NCBI GenBank assembly: GCA_903861145.1
Contig: CAIOTH010000112.1
Coordinates: 1 to 51,546 of the forward strand
From: an uncultured Bacteroidota bacterium
GTDB taxonomy: Bacteria > Bacteroidota > Bacteroidia > Chitinophagales > LD1
DNA: 51,546 nt
Reading direction: 5' to 3'
The first letter of the stretch is position 1; each line of letters starts with the position of its first letter. The notes under the pieces were generated by a model. It made no database searches and was not told the DNA's origin. It saw nothing but the letters and a program-made list of their open reading frames with translations. A program made the position numbers and the translations under genes. Positions 1 to 8,125 of the stretch are shown piece by piece.

Positions 1-1580
1 ACTTTATAAGCTACTCCATCCATTCGTATCAAAAGAAATAACGAAAACGCCATAATTACAAGGGGGGCATAATATGCTTTTATCCTTTTCGAAAACAACA
101 TAAAACTGAAGGCAAGTACATATGGAACCAGCCGTACTTTGCCAAGATTATTAACAAGGTTTTCGGCGGCTAATTTATTATGGCTATAAAACAAGGAAAA
201 TACTATCAGCGCCAAAATAATAGCATATAAAATACGCATTCGCCGGTTGTCATATTTGCTATGCAAAACAAACAAACCCAAAAGCGTTATACCTCCCGGT
301 CCCATTTGCATCAATTTTATTGCAGAAGAAAGAATGATGAAAACACCGAAGAGTAGAAATGTTTTTCGTAAATTATGGATGTTATAATAATACAGTAACC
401 CGATGATTGATAAGGAAAGTAAATAGGTGTAGTTATTAAGAAACGTTAAGTTAATTAAGCATATAATAATAATAAATACCAATAAGTTTAATATTTGCAA
501 TACCCTGATACGGCTTATCATAAATAACCCAATTGCTGCTATCGCCGGTACCGTTAGTAACATAATGTTTTTCTGAAAAAATATTGCAAAGGCCACCAGG
601 TTAACAACACTCAATGTCCATAACAGCAACATATTAGGTTTGCTGCTCTTTCCTAAAGTTGGTGTGGCATCATCACTGGCAATTGAGGCTTTTGTATAAA
701 TTGCGTGGCTTAAATCAAGCAACGGCTTAAATACACGCAGCCCCCTATCCGGATTTTTATTACCCCACCAAACATAAGCGCCCACAAAAATAAAAGCAAT
801 AAAAAAAAGCATTTCAAAATGCTGCATAATAATCCCCGGGTTAACCGCAATTCCGCATACAAGCAAAAACAAAGCGGTTATTACCGTTGGTAGTATTTCG
901 CCACTATACACAATTAGGAAGACAGGTATTACAAGGCCGAATGTTAAAATAGATTTTTTTGATAATATACCCAGAGTAAAGAAAAATGTCATCAACAGTA
1001 AATCCTTGTAATTTTTCCTGTCGGCAAAAAGCATGGCATACCTCCAACTCAATACTCCAAAAAGCATGGCTAACAGTTCGTCCCGGTTTTTAATACTGCA
1101 AACAACTTCAGTGTGTATAGGATGAAAGGCGAAAACCAGGGTAATAATTAAGGAAAACAGGTAACTGGTGCCTTTAAAAAAACGCCGCAAGCAACGGTAC
1201 AACAGAAAGCACAAAAGAGAATATAATAACACGTTAATAAAATGGCTAACATGTGGATCGTCACCAAAAAACTGGTGTTCAATTGCAAAAGTTGTCAAAA
1301 CAACAGGACGATACTCATACGAATAGCCCATGTTATCGGCGTAATAATTGCTTCTGAATATTTCCGGTATTGCACTTATACCTTGTGATGTGAGCCGGTG
1401 ATTCTGAGTAACAAGAGTATCGTCAAGGTTATATCCGTTTTTTATTGACGAGACATATAAAAGAAAGGGTAACGCGAATGCAATTAAACAATAATTCCAC
1501 CTAAAAAAAGTGCCGTTTTTAATTGAATTCCAAATGTTTTTTTTCTTTGTTTTTGATATCTGTTTCGCAGCGTTTGCCAT
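1..1580 (-). CDS. Polytopic GT-C (TMTC-like) membrane protein, 3' end outside window
   Basis: The reverse frame is open from an ATG at 1578-1580 to the window edge, about 526 codons, so the gene is cut off by the window rather than broken. After a basic N-terminus comes a membrane segment and the motif NGYNLDDTLVTQNH. Further on are YEYRPVV and FHPIHTEVVCSIKNRDELLA, followed by many hydrophobic helices. The same blocks in the same order occur in the full-length protein at 29950-32874. The acidic pair in the first luminal loop and the HTE-V-x-S-x-x-x-RDE block resemble TMTC-type O-mannosyltransferase-like GT-C proteins. A lipid-linked sugar transferase role in the inner membrane is inference. 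Whether it ends in TPRs like its paralogue cannot be seen. Confidence 0.85.
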   Translation of the reverse strand, partial: MANAAKQISKTKKKNIWNSIKNGTFFRWNYCLIAFALPFLLYVSSIKNGYNLDDTLVTQNHRLTSQGISAIPEIFRSNYYADNMGYSYEYRPVVLTTFAIEHQFFGDDPHVSHFINVLLYSLLCFLLYRCLRRFFKGTSYLFSLIITLVFAFHPIHTEVVCSIKNRDELLAMLFGVLSWRYAMLFADRKNYKDLLLMTFFFTLGILSKKSILTFGLVIPVFLIVYSGEILPTVITALFLLVCGIAVNPGIIMQHFEMLFFIAFIFVGAYVWWGNKNPDRGLRVFKPLLDLSHAIYTKASIASDDATPTLGKSSKPNMLLLWTLSVVNLVAFAIFFQKNIMLLTVPAIAAIGLFMISRIRVLQILNLLVFIIIICLINLTFLNNYTYLLSLSIIGLLYYYNIHNLRKTFLLFGVFIILSSAIKLMQMGPGGITLLGLFVLHSKYDNRRMRILYAIILALIVFSLFYSHNKLAAENLVNNLGKVRLVPYVLAFSFMLFSKRIKAYYAPLVIMAFSLFLLIRMDGVAYK

Positions 1581-1692
1581 TGCAACGAAGGTATATTTTT
1601 CCCACTTAATTTAATAGTACGTGCAATCTTATCCTTGCGCATCAATTATTATGCGGGTAAACCCCGGCTTTCGCCGAACCGGCCATTGATTT

Positions 1693-1700
1693 TATATTTG
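1693..1700 (+). promoter_or_regulatory. Candidate Bacteroidota -7 promoter element
   Basis: TATATTTG matches the Bacteroidota -7 consensus TAnnTTTG exactly. It lies 31 bases before the ATG of the SGNH-like gene, a sensible distance for a short leader. No convincing -33 element was identified, so the call is tentative. Confidence 0.35.
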
Positions 1701-1731
1701 CCTCATTCATTTTTGCTATAATGGAAACTAT

Positions 1732-2727
1732 ATGAAAAAGAAAATCGCTTTTGCTGCGTTGATTGGTGTTTTGGTTTTGCTGGAAGTTGGTTTCCGGGCC
1801 TTTGGTTTTCGCGCTAAAGATACCAGTGGAAAATCGGCTATGCACATTCTGCCAAATACTATGTTTTCCATCGATTCGGTTTTTGGTGTTAAGCTGAATC
1901 CCGGCCACTATACAATTTTTCAACCTCATACCCAATATAGCGTTACAATTGAACCCTCCGGTCATCGCGCTACTTGCAATAATGACTCAAATGCTAGTTC
2001 AAAACATCCTGCAATTGTGTTTTTAGGTGGGCCATCCATGTTTGGCCATGGGATAGATGACAATGAAACTTGTCCCTATTTCTTTCAATCTCTTTTGCCC
2101 GGCTATAAAGTCAGAAATTTGGCCAGCCTTAAATCCGGACTGGCTGATAATTTTGTTGAGCTTAACCATTTAACCAATTTGCAGCAAGGCGATCTGGTAG
2201 TTTATGTTTATCAATCAATACACGACAATCGCGGTAAAATGTTTAACCGCAAATCGTTCTCTGAGGCTAATTCGAACTTACCTCTTAAACAGTTCCGATA
2301 TCTTACTCTTGATAGTGGTTTGGCGGTACATTTTAATGATTACCGGCACATCTCATTCCCACTAAATAGTTATTCAGCGGCAATCAACTTCTTCGAAAAT
2401 TACTATAACAGCTATATCACCAGGCCTACCGAAGAGAGCCATCTAATAGCAAAGCGCGCCATTTTAAGCATGAGCGATTGGTGCAAAAAGCAAGGGTGTA
2501 ATTTTGTGTTGGTTTATTGGTATAATGATAAGTATACGGATGAAACCCTCGAATTTTGCCACCGGCACGATATAAAGGCGATGTTGGTTAAAGGCGATAT
2601 ACGCTTTAAACAAACAAGTGGTCATCAGTCTCTTGCCGATGGCAACAAGGCTTTTGCTGATAGCTTAATCAATCGCTTCGTGTCCGAACGGTTAATTGAT
2701 GCTTCCCAAAACCAGGCAACCCGTTAA
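1732..2727 (+). CDS. SGNH/GDSL hydrolase-like membrane-anchored protein
   Basis: The 331-residue protein starts with KKK and one hydrophobic helix (about residues 5-18), suggesting an inner-membrane anchor with a periplasmic body. The block FLGGPSMFGHGIDDNET at about 97-113 has the form of SGNH block I, with Ser102 as candidate nucleophile. A later strand (DLVVYVYQS) and the C-terminal GHQSLADGN could give the block V His, although the usual D-x-x-H spacing is not clear. Family members act as esterases or acyltransferases on lipids and glycans. The substrate is unknown. It is divergent from the GT-C gene on the left, which hints at a shared cell-envelope glycan role, but that is inference. 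ATG is preferred because the next in-frame start would remove the anchor. Confidence 0.6.
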   Translation: MKKKIAFAALIGVLVLLEVGFRAFGFRAKDTSGKSAMHILPNTMFSIDSVFGVKLNPGHYTIFQPHTQYSVTIEPSGHRATCNNDSNASSKHPAIVFLGGPSMFGHGIDDNETCPYFFQSLLPGYKVRNLASLKSGLADNFVELNHLTNLQQGDLVVYVYQSIHDNRGKMFNRKSFSEANSNLPLKQFRYLTLDSGLAVHFNDYRHISFPLNSYSAAINFFENYYNSYITRPTEESHLIAKRAILSMSDWCKKQGCNFVLVYWYNDKYTDETLEFCHRHDIKAMLVKGDIRFKQTSGHQSLADGNKAFADSLINRFVSERLIDASQNQATR

Positions 2728-2820
2728 AATATTTTGAAGTAATGCTTTGCATCGCATAGCCTCGGTCCTGCAATTATGTTTTCTTCCTACAATTTCACCG
2801 CAACTTGGTAACTATAAAAT

Positions 2821-2857
2821 AAAATGCCCCAAACAGATTACTGTTTGGGGCATTTTT
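2821..2857 (-). terminator. Bidirectional intrinsic terminator
   Basis: Two perfect 16-base complementary arms (2821-2836 and 2841-2856) flank an ATTA loop. They are A/T-rich at the base and G/C-rich in the middle, with T-rich runs on both exits. It lies between the convergent SGNH-like gene and the lipoprotein gene and can stop transcription from both sides. Confidence 0.9.
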
Positions 2858-2871
2858 AATATTTATTTGTT

Positions 2872-3744
2872 TTACTGCTTAACTATGCTTGTAACCCCGT
2901 TTTCGGTTACTGCCATTTGCCCACTGCAACCACCCGGATTGCTATAATCTATCGATTTAATTATCGTTGAACCGTTTGCAATTGAAACCGATGTGCCTTG
3001 AATATAGAAGTTGCAACCGTCTGTTTTGCAGTTTTTGATCAATGGAGTTGTAATCGAATCAACACCGGTAATGCCGTTCGGAAATGAACCTGAAGTGTAG
3101 CCGGTTACGCTGAATTGAAGATTTGAAAGCGGTGATGAATTTGAACCGGCAATCCATTCATATTGATAATTAAAATTAATGGTTGCAGCTAATGAATCCA
3201 TACCGGTGTAACCGCCGGTTTCAGTTATAACCAGGTTGCCGTTTCCGTTAGTGCCTATATTGGTTAGGTTAATGTTGCCGTTAAGTTGGGTTATTGGGTA
3301 ACCTGTTATGCTATAGTTTTGAAAAGTCAGGGTATAGGTGTTGTTAACCATAGTCAAGTCAGTATTGTCGTACGATATAATTGCAACTCCCGACCTTGTT
3401 TTTCCATCAGCCCCGGTGCAACCCGTTCCGTAGTTATAAGTTGTTGAATATGGTTTGGTAATTGTATCAACACTAATAGTAACACCACCACTGGTGTCCG
3501 CTATATTAAGATGGACTCCCATTCCCTTTTCCTTTTTCGACCGTGCCGACGAAAAAACCATACTGTTAATTTCATTTAGCAAAATGCTCATTGAAACCGT
3601 AGGAGTTTTCGATGTTGCCTTTCCCGTACTTATTGTTTTTGGCTTAATGACCTCTTTTTGACACGAATTTAATGTCACAGCCGTTATTAAAGAAATAAGG
3701 CAGAGTGTTAGCAAAGTAACTTTAGTTAGTGAACGAGTTTTCAT
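2872..3744 (-). CDS. Secreted lipoprotein of unknown function
   Basis: The 290-residue protein begins with a basic N-terminus, a hydrophobic core and the lipobox TLNSC, giving lipidation at Cys28 and signal-peptidase II processing. Mature residues are QKEV, followed by a Lys/Thr/Ser-rich linker. The rest is rich in Thr, Asn, Gly and Tyr with alternating hydrophobic residues, as in beta-sheet surface proteins. Three or four scattered cysteines occur (YGTGCTG, NCKTDGC, GGCSG), some perhaps in disulfides. No enzyme motif was recognised. It ends 16 bases from a strong terminator and is probably monocistronic. Outer-membrane attachment is inferred from the Bacteroidota context. Confidence 0.8.
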   Translation of the reverse strand: MKTRSLTKVTLLTLCLISLITAVTLNSCQKEVIKPKTISTGKATSKTPTVSMSILLNEINSMVFSSARSKKEKGMGVHLNIADTSGGVTISVDTITKPYSTTYNYGTGCTGADGKTRSGVAIISYDNTDLTMVNNTYTLTFQNYSITGYPITQLNGNINLTNIGTNGNGNLVITETGGYTGMDSLAATINFNYQYEWIAGSNSSPLSNLQFSVTGYTSGSFPNGITGVDSITTPLIKNCKTDGCNFYIQGTSVSIANGSTIIKSIDYSNPGGCSGQMAVTENGVTSIVKQ

Positions 3745-4195
3745 TTTGTTTTGTTTAATTACATTAATCTATACCAACTTTACGCGCACCCGCAATAATT
3801 GTTGCGGGGCGCATTAATAAGCGGGCAACACCTCCCCATGTTTAATAGTTTGTCCCCGGTTTTTTGAAACAGCGCATGCATTACAATATGCTGGTAATGA
3901 ATATATTGTTCCACCGCAACTCATGCCCTGTCATCACGTCCACAAGGTGTCGTTTGTTCTTCACCAATTATGGCAATCATTGCTACTTATAGCTATTGTG
4001 CTAAAGCGGTCATGTCAATTAAGTAGGGTTGCTGTCATTATTCTTACCGCAGCTTTTGGAATTCAGATTAAGTCTTACCGGCATTTTATTTTACCTCCTC
4101 TATAATAATCATGTATTTGAGTTTAGTCTTTCCTATTTTTACGGCAAGCGGTAAGTTTAAATCCCGCAAGCAGATATCCTAGAATAACAGTCACC
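3745..4195. other. Gene-free stretch with a stem-loop
   Basis: About 450 bases separate the lipoprotein gene from the ABC exporter genes, which are divergent. A G/C-rich stem-loop sits at 3784-3812 (left arm 3784-3795, right arm 3802-3812, one bulged A), in the leader side of the lipoprotein gene. It lacks a T-run, so it is not a clear terminator. A 60-codon open frame at 3923-4105 has no recognisable features and was not called. Nothing else stands out. Confidence 0.5.
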
Positions 4196-5017
4196 ATGCC
4201 CTTCACTACAAAAACAATAACATCCGAAGCTGAATCTCCCTTGGCTTACTTTGAGAAATGCTGGAATAGTAGGTCCTTACTGGTTTTAATGGTAATGCGT
4301 GAGTTAAACATAAAATATGCTGGTTCTCAGGTAGGTAAATGGTGGCTATTGATTTATCCGCTGGTCACCTTATTTATTTACAAGCTAATATCGCAGTATG
4401 TTTTTAAAGTGCAATCCGAAGGGGTCCCCTATGTTTTGTTCGCTCTAAGCGGTATTATTCCCTGGATGTTTTTTTCTTCCGTAGTAGCCAACTCTGCCAG
4501 TGTATTCCCGGCCAATCGCGACCTCGTAAAAAAATCATACTTCCCCCGCGCCCTTCTTTTAATTGTTAAGGTGGTTGTTGGCGTTCTCGAAATGGGAATA
4601 ACCCTCCTAATCTATTTTTTATTGATGCTCATATTTCAGTTTCAACCCACCACCAAACTACTGCTTTTGCCGCTGGCCATTGCCTGCAATGCAATTGTGG
4701 CTTTTTCTTTTTCATTATGGATAACCGTTCTTTCAATGCGGTTTAGAGATATTTTTCAGGCCGTACCCCTGCTGGTAAATCTTATGCTTTGGTTAACCCC
4801 CGTATTTTACCCGGTAGCAATGATTCCCAAAAAATTTCTTCCTCTCGCATATTTTAATCCAATGACATTTGTTGTCGATGCTTATCGTTTTGTATTAATC
4901 GGGGCAACATTCCAACCTTTTAATTGGGTTATCTCACTCATCGTTTCAATACTTATGTTCATTACAGGAGTATTGGTTTTTATTAAGCGCGAGGACCGGT
5001 TGGTCGAAAATTTATAA
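4196..5017 (+). CDS. ABC-2 type polysaccharide exporter permease (Wzm-like)
   Basis: The 273-residue protein has about six membrane segments. The N-terminal region SRSLLVLMVMRELNIKYAGS is followed by GKWWLLIYPLV, the layout of Wzm/TagG/KpsM-type ABC-2 permeases. Other matches are the loop VFPANRDLVKKSYFPR and the segment WLTPVFYPVAMIP, both characteristic of the family. It pairs with the ATPase starting 14 bases downstream to form an inner-membrane exporter of glycans or glycolipids. No Wzx, Wzy or O-antigen polymerase lies nearby, so the cargo may be a product of the accessory cluster downstream rather than classical O-antigen. Confidence 0.88.
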   Translation: MPFTTKTITSEAESPLAYFEKCWNSRSLLVLMVMRELNIKYAGSQVGKWWLLIYPLVTLFIYKLISQYVFKVQSEGVPYVLFALSGIIPWMFFSSVVANSASVFPANRDLVKKSYFPRALLLIVKVVVGVLEMGITLLIYFLLMLIFQFQPTTKLLLLPLAIACNAIVAFSFSLWITVLSMRFRDIFQAVPLLVNLMLWLTPVFYPVAMIPKKFLPLAYFNPMTFVVDAYRFVLIGATFQPFNWVISLIVSILMFITGVLVFIKREDRLVENL

Positions 5018-5031
5018 AGCTGGCAACGCTC

Positions 5032-6222
5032 ATGGACGTAATTCAGGTTTCCGATATATCAAAAAGCTTTTCGCCTCCGGGAGAGCAACATCCTTTTTGG
5101 GCCTTAAATAACATTTCCTTTAGCTTAAAGCAGGGCGATTTGTTGGCCATAATCGGTAAAAATGGAAGCGGCAAATCAACCTTACTCAAAATATTATCCG
5201 AAATATATAAGCCAACATCGGGTAAGGCACTTATTAAAGGTAGAGTTGCTTCTGTCCTCGATTTTGGTACAGGTTTTCATCCCGATTTAACCGGGCGCGA
5301 AAATATTTTCTTTTATGGGGCTTTAACCGGTTTCAAACACAGCGAGCTGGTTTCAAAATTTGATGAAATCCTGGATTTTAGCGGGCTAGCTGCATTTATA
5401 GATACACCGTTAAGAAATTATTCAAACGGTATGTTTGTTCGGCTTGCTGTTTCAGTCATCTTATCGCTACGCTACGATGTACTAATTTTAGATGAAGTGA
5501 TTGGCGCTGGCGATTCTGAATTCAGGTTAAAAATGTCCGAGCGATTAAAGAGTTTTAGCGAAAATGGCACCACCATATTAATAGCCAGCCATAATATGAA
5601 CGAGTTATTTAATTGTAATGCGGTTTTGTGGCTCGAAGCTGGAAGAATGAAAAGGTTTGGGTACGATAAAAATACTTTGGTTGAATATATGGAAGAAACC
5701 ATCGGGGCATATAGGCAAAACCTGGCGGCAAAAGAAAGTGGTAATCAGGTAAGCATTGCTAAAATGGGTATAACCTACGGTGGGTTTAAATTGAACGAAT
5801 TATGGCTCAGCGATAAAGGCCAAAATCCTAAATCAATGTTTGCCTACGATGAAGATATTTTTTTGCAGGTGAAAGCAACTACACTTCAACCGGGGGCATC
5901 ATTCCCTTTCCAGTTTGGGGTTTTTGATTCTATGTCAAATTTATTGTTTGGCACATCTTACCAGCTTTTTAACCCTGATTTTAAGACAAAGCAGGTTGGC
6001 GATGAAATCTCGTTTACAGCCCTTTTTCCTAAATCGCTTTTCAACTTAGGGTCCTATTTTATTAATTTGTATGGATTGCATGATGATGGCAGATTTAAAG
6101 ATCTGGGCAAAAATGTGGCCGCCTTTACAATTATTGCAGCCGAAAAGACCGCCTTTGCACCAAGGGGCAGTTTTATGCCCGGCGTTATTCGCCCCTTTAT
6201 TAATTGGCAAATAACACAATAG
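5032..6222 (+). CDS. ABC exporter ATPase with C-terminal Wzt-like domain
   Basis: The nucleotide-binding domain fills about residues 1-235. It has Walker A GKNGSGKST (42-50), the Wzt/TagH-type signature YSNGM near 130, Walker B ending in D154-E155, and the switch His187 in ASHN. Residues from about 240 to 396 form an extra beta-rich domain with the pattern of Wzt C-terminal carbohydrate-binding domains, e.g. EDIFLQVKA and FGVFD. In characterised O-antigen exporters that domain recognises a terminal modification on the finished glycan. Its presence suggests that cargo is checked for a chemical cap before export. Transcription is likely shared with the permease gene upstream. The three halogenase-like genes follow on the same strand after 128 bases. 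Confidence 0.9.
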   Translation: MDVIQVSDISKSFSPPGEQHPFWALNNISFSLKQGDLLAIIGKNGSGKSTLLKILSEIYKPTSGKALIKGRVASVLDFGTGFHPDLTGRENIFFYGALTGFKHSELVSKFDEILDFSGLAAFIDTPLRNYSNGMFVRLAVSVILSLRYDVLILDEVIGAGDSEFRLKMSERLKSFSENGTTILIASHNMNELFNCNAVLWLEAGRMKRFGYDKNTLVEYMEETIGAYRQNLAAKESGNQVSIAKMGITYGGFKLNELWLSDKGQNPKSMFAYDEDIFLQVKATTLQPGASFPFQFGVFDSMSNLLFGTSYQLFNPDFKTKQVGDEISFTALFPKSLFNLGSYFINLYGLHDDGRFKDLGKNVAAFTIIAAEKTAFAPRGSFMPGVIRPFINWQITQ

Positions 6223-6288
6223 CAATGCGCAGCATAAAAAATTCCTTCGGCATCTGTTCGCAATAATTCAATTGGTGCAAATAAATTT

Positions 6289-6296
6289 TAATTTTG
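6289..6296 (+). promoter_or_regulatory. Candidate Bacteroidota -7 promoter element before the halogenase-like genes
   Basis: TAATTTTG fits TAnnTTTG and lies 54 bases upstream of the first halogenase-like gene, in the 128-base gap after the ABC ATPase gene. A TTG at 6272-6274 is closer than the usual -33 spacing. It suggests the three-gene array can be transcribed independently of the exporter. Confidence 0.35.
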
Positions 6297-6350
6297 ATAA
6301 AATAGCCTGAAGGTTAAATAGCATAAAGAAATTAAAACCGATACATAACT

Positions 6351-7184
6351 ATGAACCATTTAGTAGTTAAAAGGCCCGATTTTGGGTTTGCAAAAGACTC
6401 TTTAAACGCGCTCCGAAATACAGAATTGAAATATCTTATAATCGAGAACTTCTTTAACGAAGATGAGATTAAGTCTATTATTCACGATTTAAGGGCTTTG
6501 CCGAAAGATCTTTATTCCGAAACCAAGCCGGGATTTACGGTTTTCCCCCGTCATGCATTTAATATATCCAACCGCGATGAAGACATGCATGTTTATTTTT
6601 CTGTTTCAAACAAGGCAATTGATGATCTTAAGAATAATGTGCAGGTTGATGTGGTGCAGCGGTTTGATGACGTATTTAAAGAAGTGAACAATTCCAACCC
6701 GGTTGAAATTCTGGATGGCCCTGGCGATGGAATTAAATTTATTCCTGTAAACTTTCGGTTAATGACATCCGAAGTTGGTGCCAAGGCAACGTCAGGCATT
6801 CATAACGGCTCTCATGTTACTGCCCGGTGCGTTAATAGTACCTATAAACACCTTAACGGGCTTATTGATTTTGACAATCAGCTAAGTTTTTTCTGCTTGC
6901 TTCAAAACTGTAATGAAGGTGGCGACCTTACAATATATGACTACAAAGTGGATGACTACCCCAGCCTTTCCGATGGCCGGTACCTTACCAAACCCGGTAG
7001 CAATGTAGATTTACAGACCACAAAAAACAAATGCACAGTACATATGGAGCCCGGTGATTTAATAATATTTCCAGGTGGCCAGTTATGGCATAGGGTTGAA
7101 GTGGTGAAAAAAGGTGAACGCATTTCGCTTGGTGGTTTTGTTGCGGCAAGGTATAGCGATAATAGCTGGCACTATTGGAACTAA
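6351..7184 (+). CDS. WelO5-like 2OG-Fe(II) halogenase-type protein, copy 1
   Basis: The 277-residue protein has the double-stranded beta-helix pattern of non-haem iron 2-oxoglutarate enzymes. The position that usually reads HxD reads H151-N-G153. The distal ligand is H247 in GGQLWHRV and the 2OG-binding Arg is probably R257 in GERISLGGF. Spacing, ending and surrounding blocks (PVEI..GP, DQLSFF, EGGDLTIY, PGDLIIF, HYW) follow the fatty-acid-size indole-alkaloid halogenase WelO5 as I recall it. In WelO5 a Gly replaces the metal-binding Asp, leaving a site for chloride. Chlorination of a C-H bond is therefore the leading hypothesis. Substrate is unknown, and azidation, hydroxylation or an inactive role cannot be excluded. 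First of three tandem paralogues. Confidence 0.72.
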   Translation: MNHLVVKRPDFGFAKDSLNALRNTELKYLIIENFFNEDEIKSIIHDLRALPKDLYSETKPGFTVFPRHAFNISNRDEDMHVYFSVSNKAIDDLKNNVQVDVVQRFDDVFKEVNNSNPVEILDGPGDGIKFIPVNFRLMTSEVGAKATSGIHNGSHVTARCVNSTYKHLNGLIDFDNQLSFFCLLQNCNEGGDLTIYDYKVDDYPSLSDGRYLTKPGSNVDLQTTKNKCTVHMEPGDLIIFPGGQLWHRVEVVKKGERISLGGFVAARYSDNSWHYWN

Positions 7185-7256
7185 ATAGCTGCAACAACTA
7201 ATCAATTGATTTTATAATAAGCCGGAAGGCTCGATGGATAAATTCACTTTCATACA

Positions 7257-8090
7257 ATGAATCACTTAGTTATTAAAAGGCCGGATTTCGGATTTGCCAA
7301 AGACTGCTTAAATGCGCTAAAAAAAACTGAGTTAAAGTATTTGTTGGTACAGGATTTTTTTACCGGCGATGAACTTAAAACTATTATTAGAGATCTAAGA
7401 GCGCTACCAAACCGGCTTTATACAAAAGCTACACCCGGTTATACGGTTTTCCCAAGGCCTGCTTTCAACATGGTAAATCCGGCAGAGGATGTGGAGGTCT
7501 ATTTTACCGAGGCCAAAGAGGCCTTTATTAACCTCAAAAAATATATCGGTATTGATGTTGTGGCCCGCTTTAATGATGTGTTTAAACAGCTTAATAGCGC
7601 AAAGCCGGTTCAGGTATTACCTGGGCCCACTGATGGCTCAACGTTTATGCCAATAAACTTCCGGATTATGACTCCTGAGATAGGTACTAAGGCAACCTCG
7701 CACATTCATAATGGCTCAAATATAACCGCACGTTGTGTAAACGGAACATATAAGCACCTTGCTGATGTTGTTGATTTTGAAAATCAACTCAGCTTTTTCT
7801 GTTTACTCCAAAATTGTGCTGTTGGCGGAGATTTAACCATATATGATTTTAAACGGGAAGATTACCCCGCGTTGGTTGATGGCAGATATCTTATTAATGG
7901 AGATATTAAAATTGACCTGGAAACAACAAAAGAGAAATGCACAGTTCATATGGAACCCGGCGATTTAATAGTATTTCCGGGTGGCCAGCTATGGCACCGT
8001 GTTGAAGTTGTAAAAAAAGCCGAGCGCATATCGTTAGGTGGTTTTGCTGCCTCATCCTTTGCTGGTAGTAATTGGTACTATTGGATATAA
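7257..8090 (+). CDS. WelO5-like 2OG-Fe(II) halogenase-type protein, copy 2
   Basis: The 277-residue paralogue aligns end to end with copy 1; 37 of the first 50 residues are identical. The iron-site residues are again H151-N-G153, H247 and R257, so the missing carboxylate is conserved and not a single-copy mutation. Differences concentrate in residues 75-125 (e.g. NPAEDVEVYFTEAKEAF), in the 200-225 loop, and at the C-terminus where FAASSFAGSNW replaces FVAARYSDNSW. In WelO5-type enzymes the lid and substrate pocket lie in comparable regions, so distinct substrates or positions are plausible. It starts 72 bases after copy 1 and belongs to the same array. Confidence 0.72.
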   Translation: MNHLVIKRPDFGFAKDCLNALKKTELKYLLVQDFFTGDELKTIIRDLRALPNRLYTKATPGYTVFPRPAFNMVNPAEDVEVYFTEAKEAFINLKKYIGIDVVARFNDVFKQLNSAKPVQVLPGPTDGSTFMPINFRIMTPEIGTKATSHIHNGSNITARCVNGTYKHLADVVDFENQLSFFCLLQNCAVGGDLTIYDFKREDYPALVDGRYLINGDIKIDLETTKEKCTVHMEPGDLIVFPGGQLWHRVEVVKKAERISLGGFAASSFAGSNWYYWI

Positions 8091-8125
8091 AACATGATTT
8101 TTAAGCGATAAATCCGTTCCATCTT

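Noticed and set aside
2747-2947. 66-codon open frame after the SGNH-like gene
   Set aside because: It runs through the strong bidirectional terminator and overlaps the lipoprotein gene on the other strand; no motif or start signal.
3923-4105. 60-codon open frame in the gene-free stretch before the exporter
   Set aside because: Composition looks random, rich in His/Leu/Ile without a coherent signal or membrane pattern; no ribosome site.
4196-6222. Classical O-antigen or capsule locus
   Set aside because: No nucleotide-sugar biosynthesis genes, polymerase, ligase or set of glycosyltransferases accompany the exporter.
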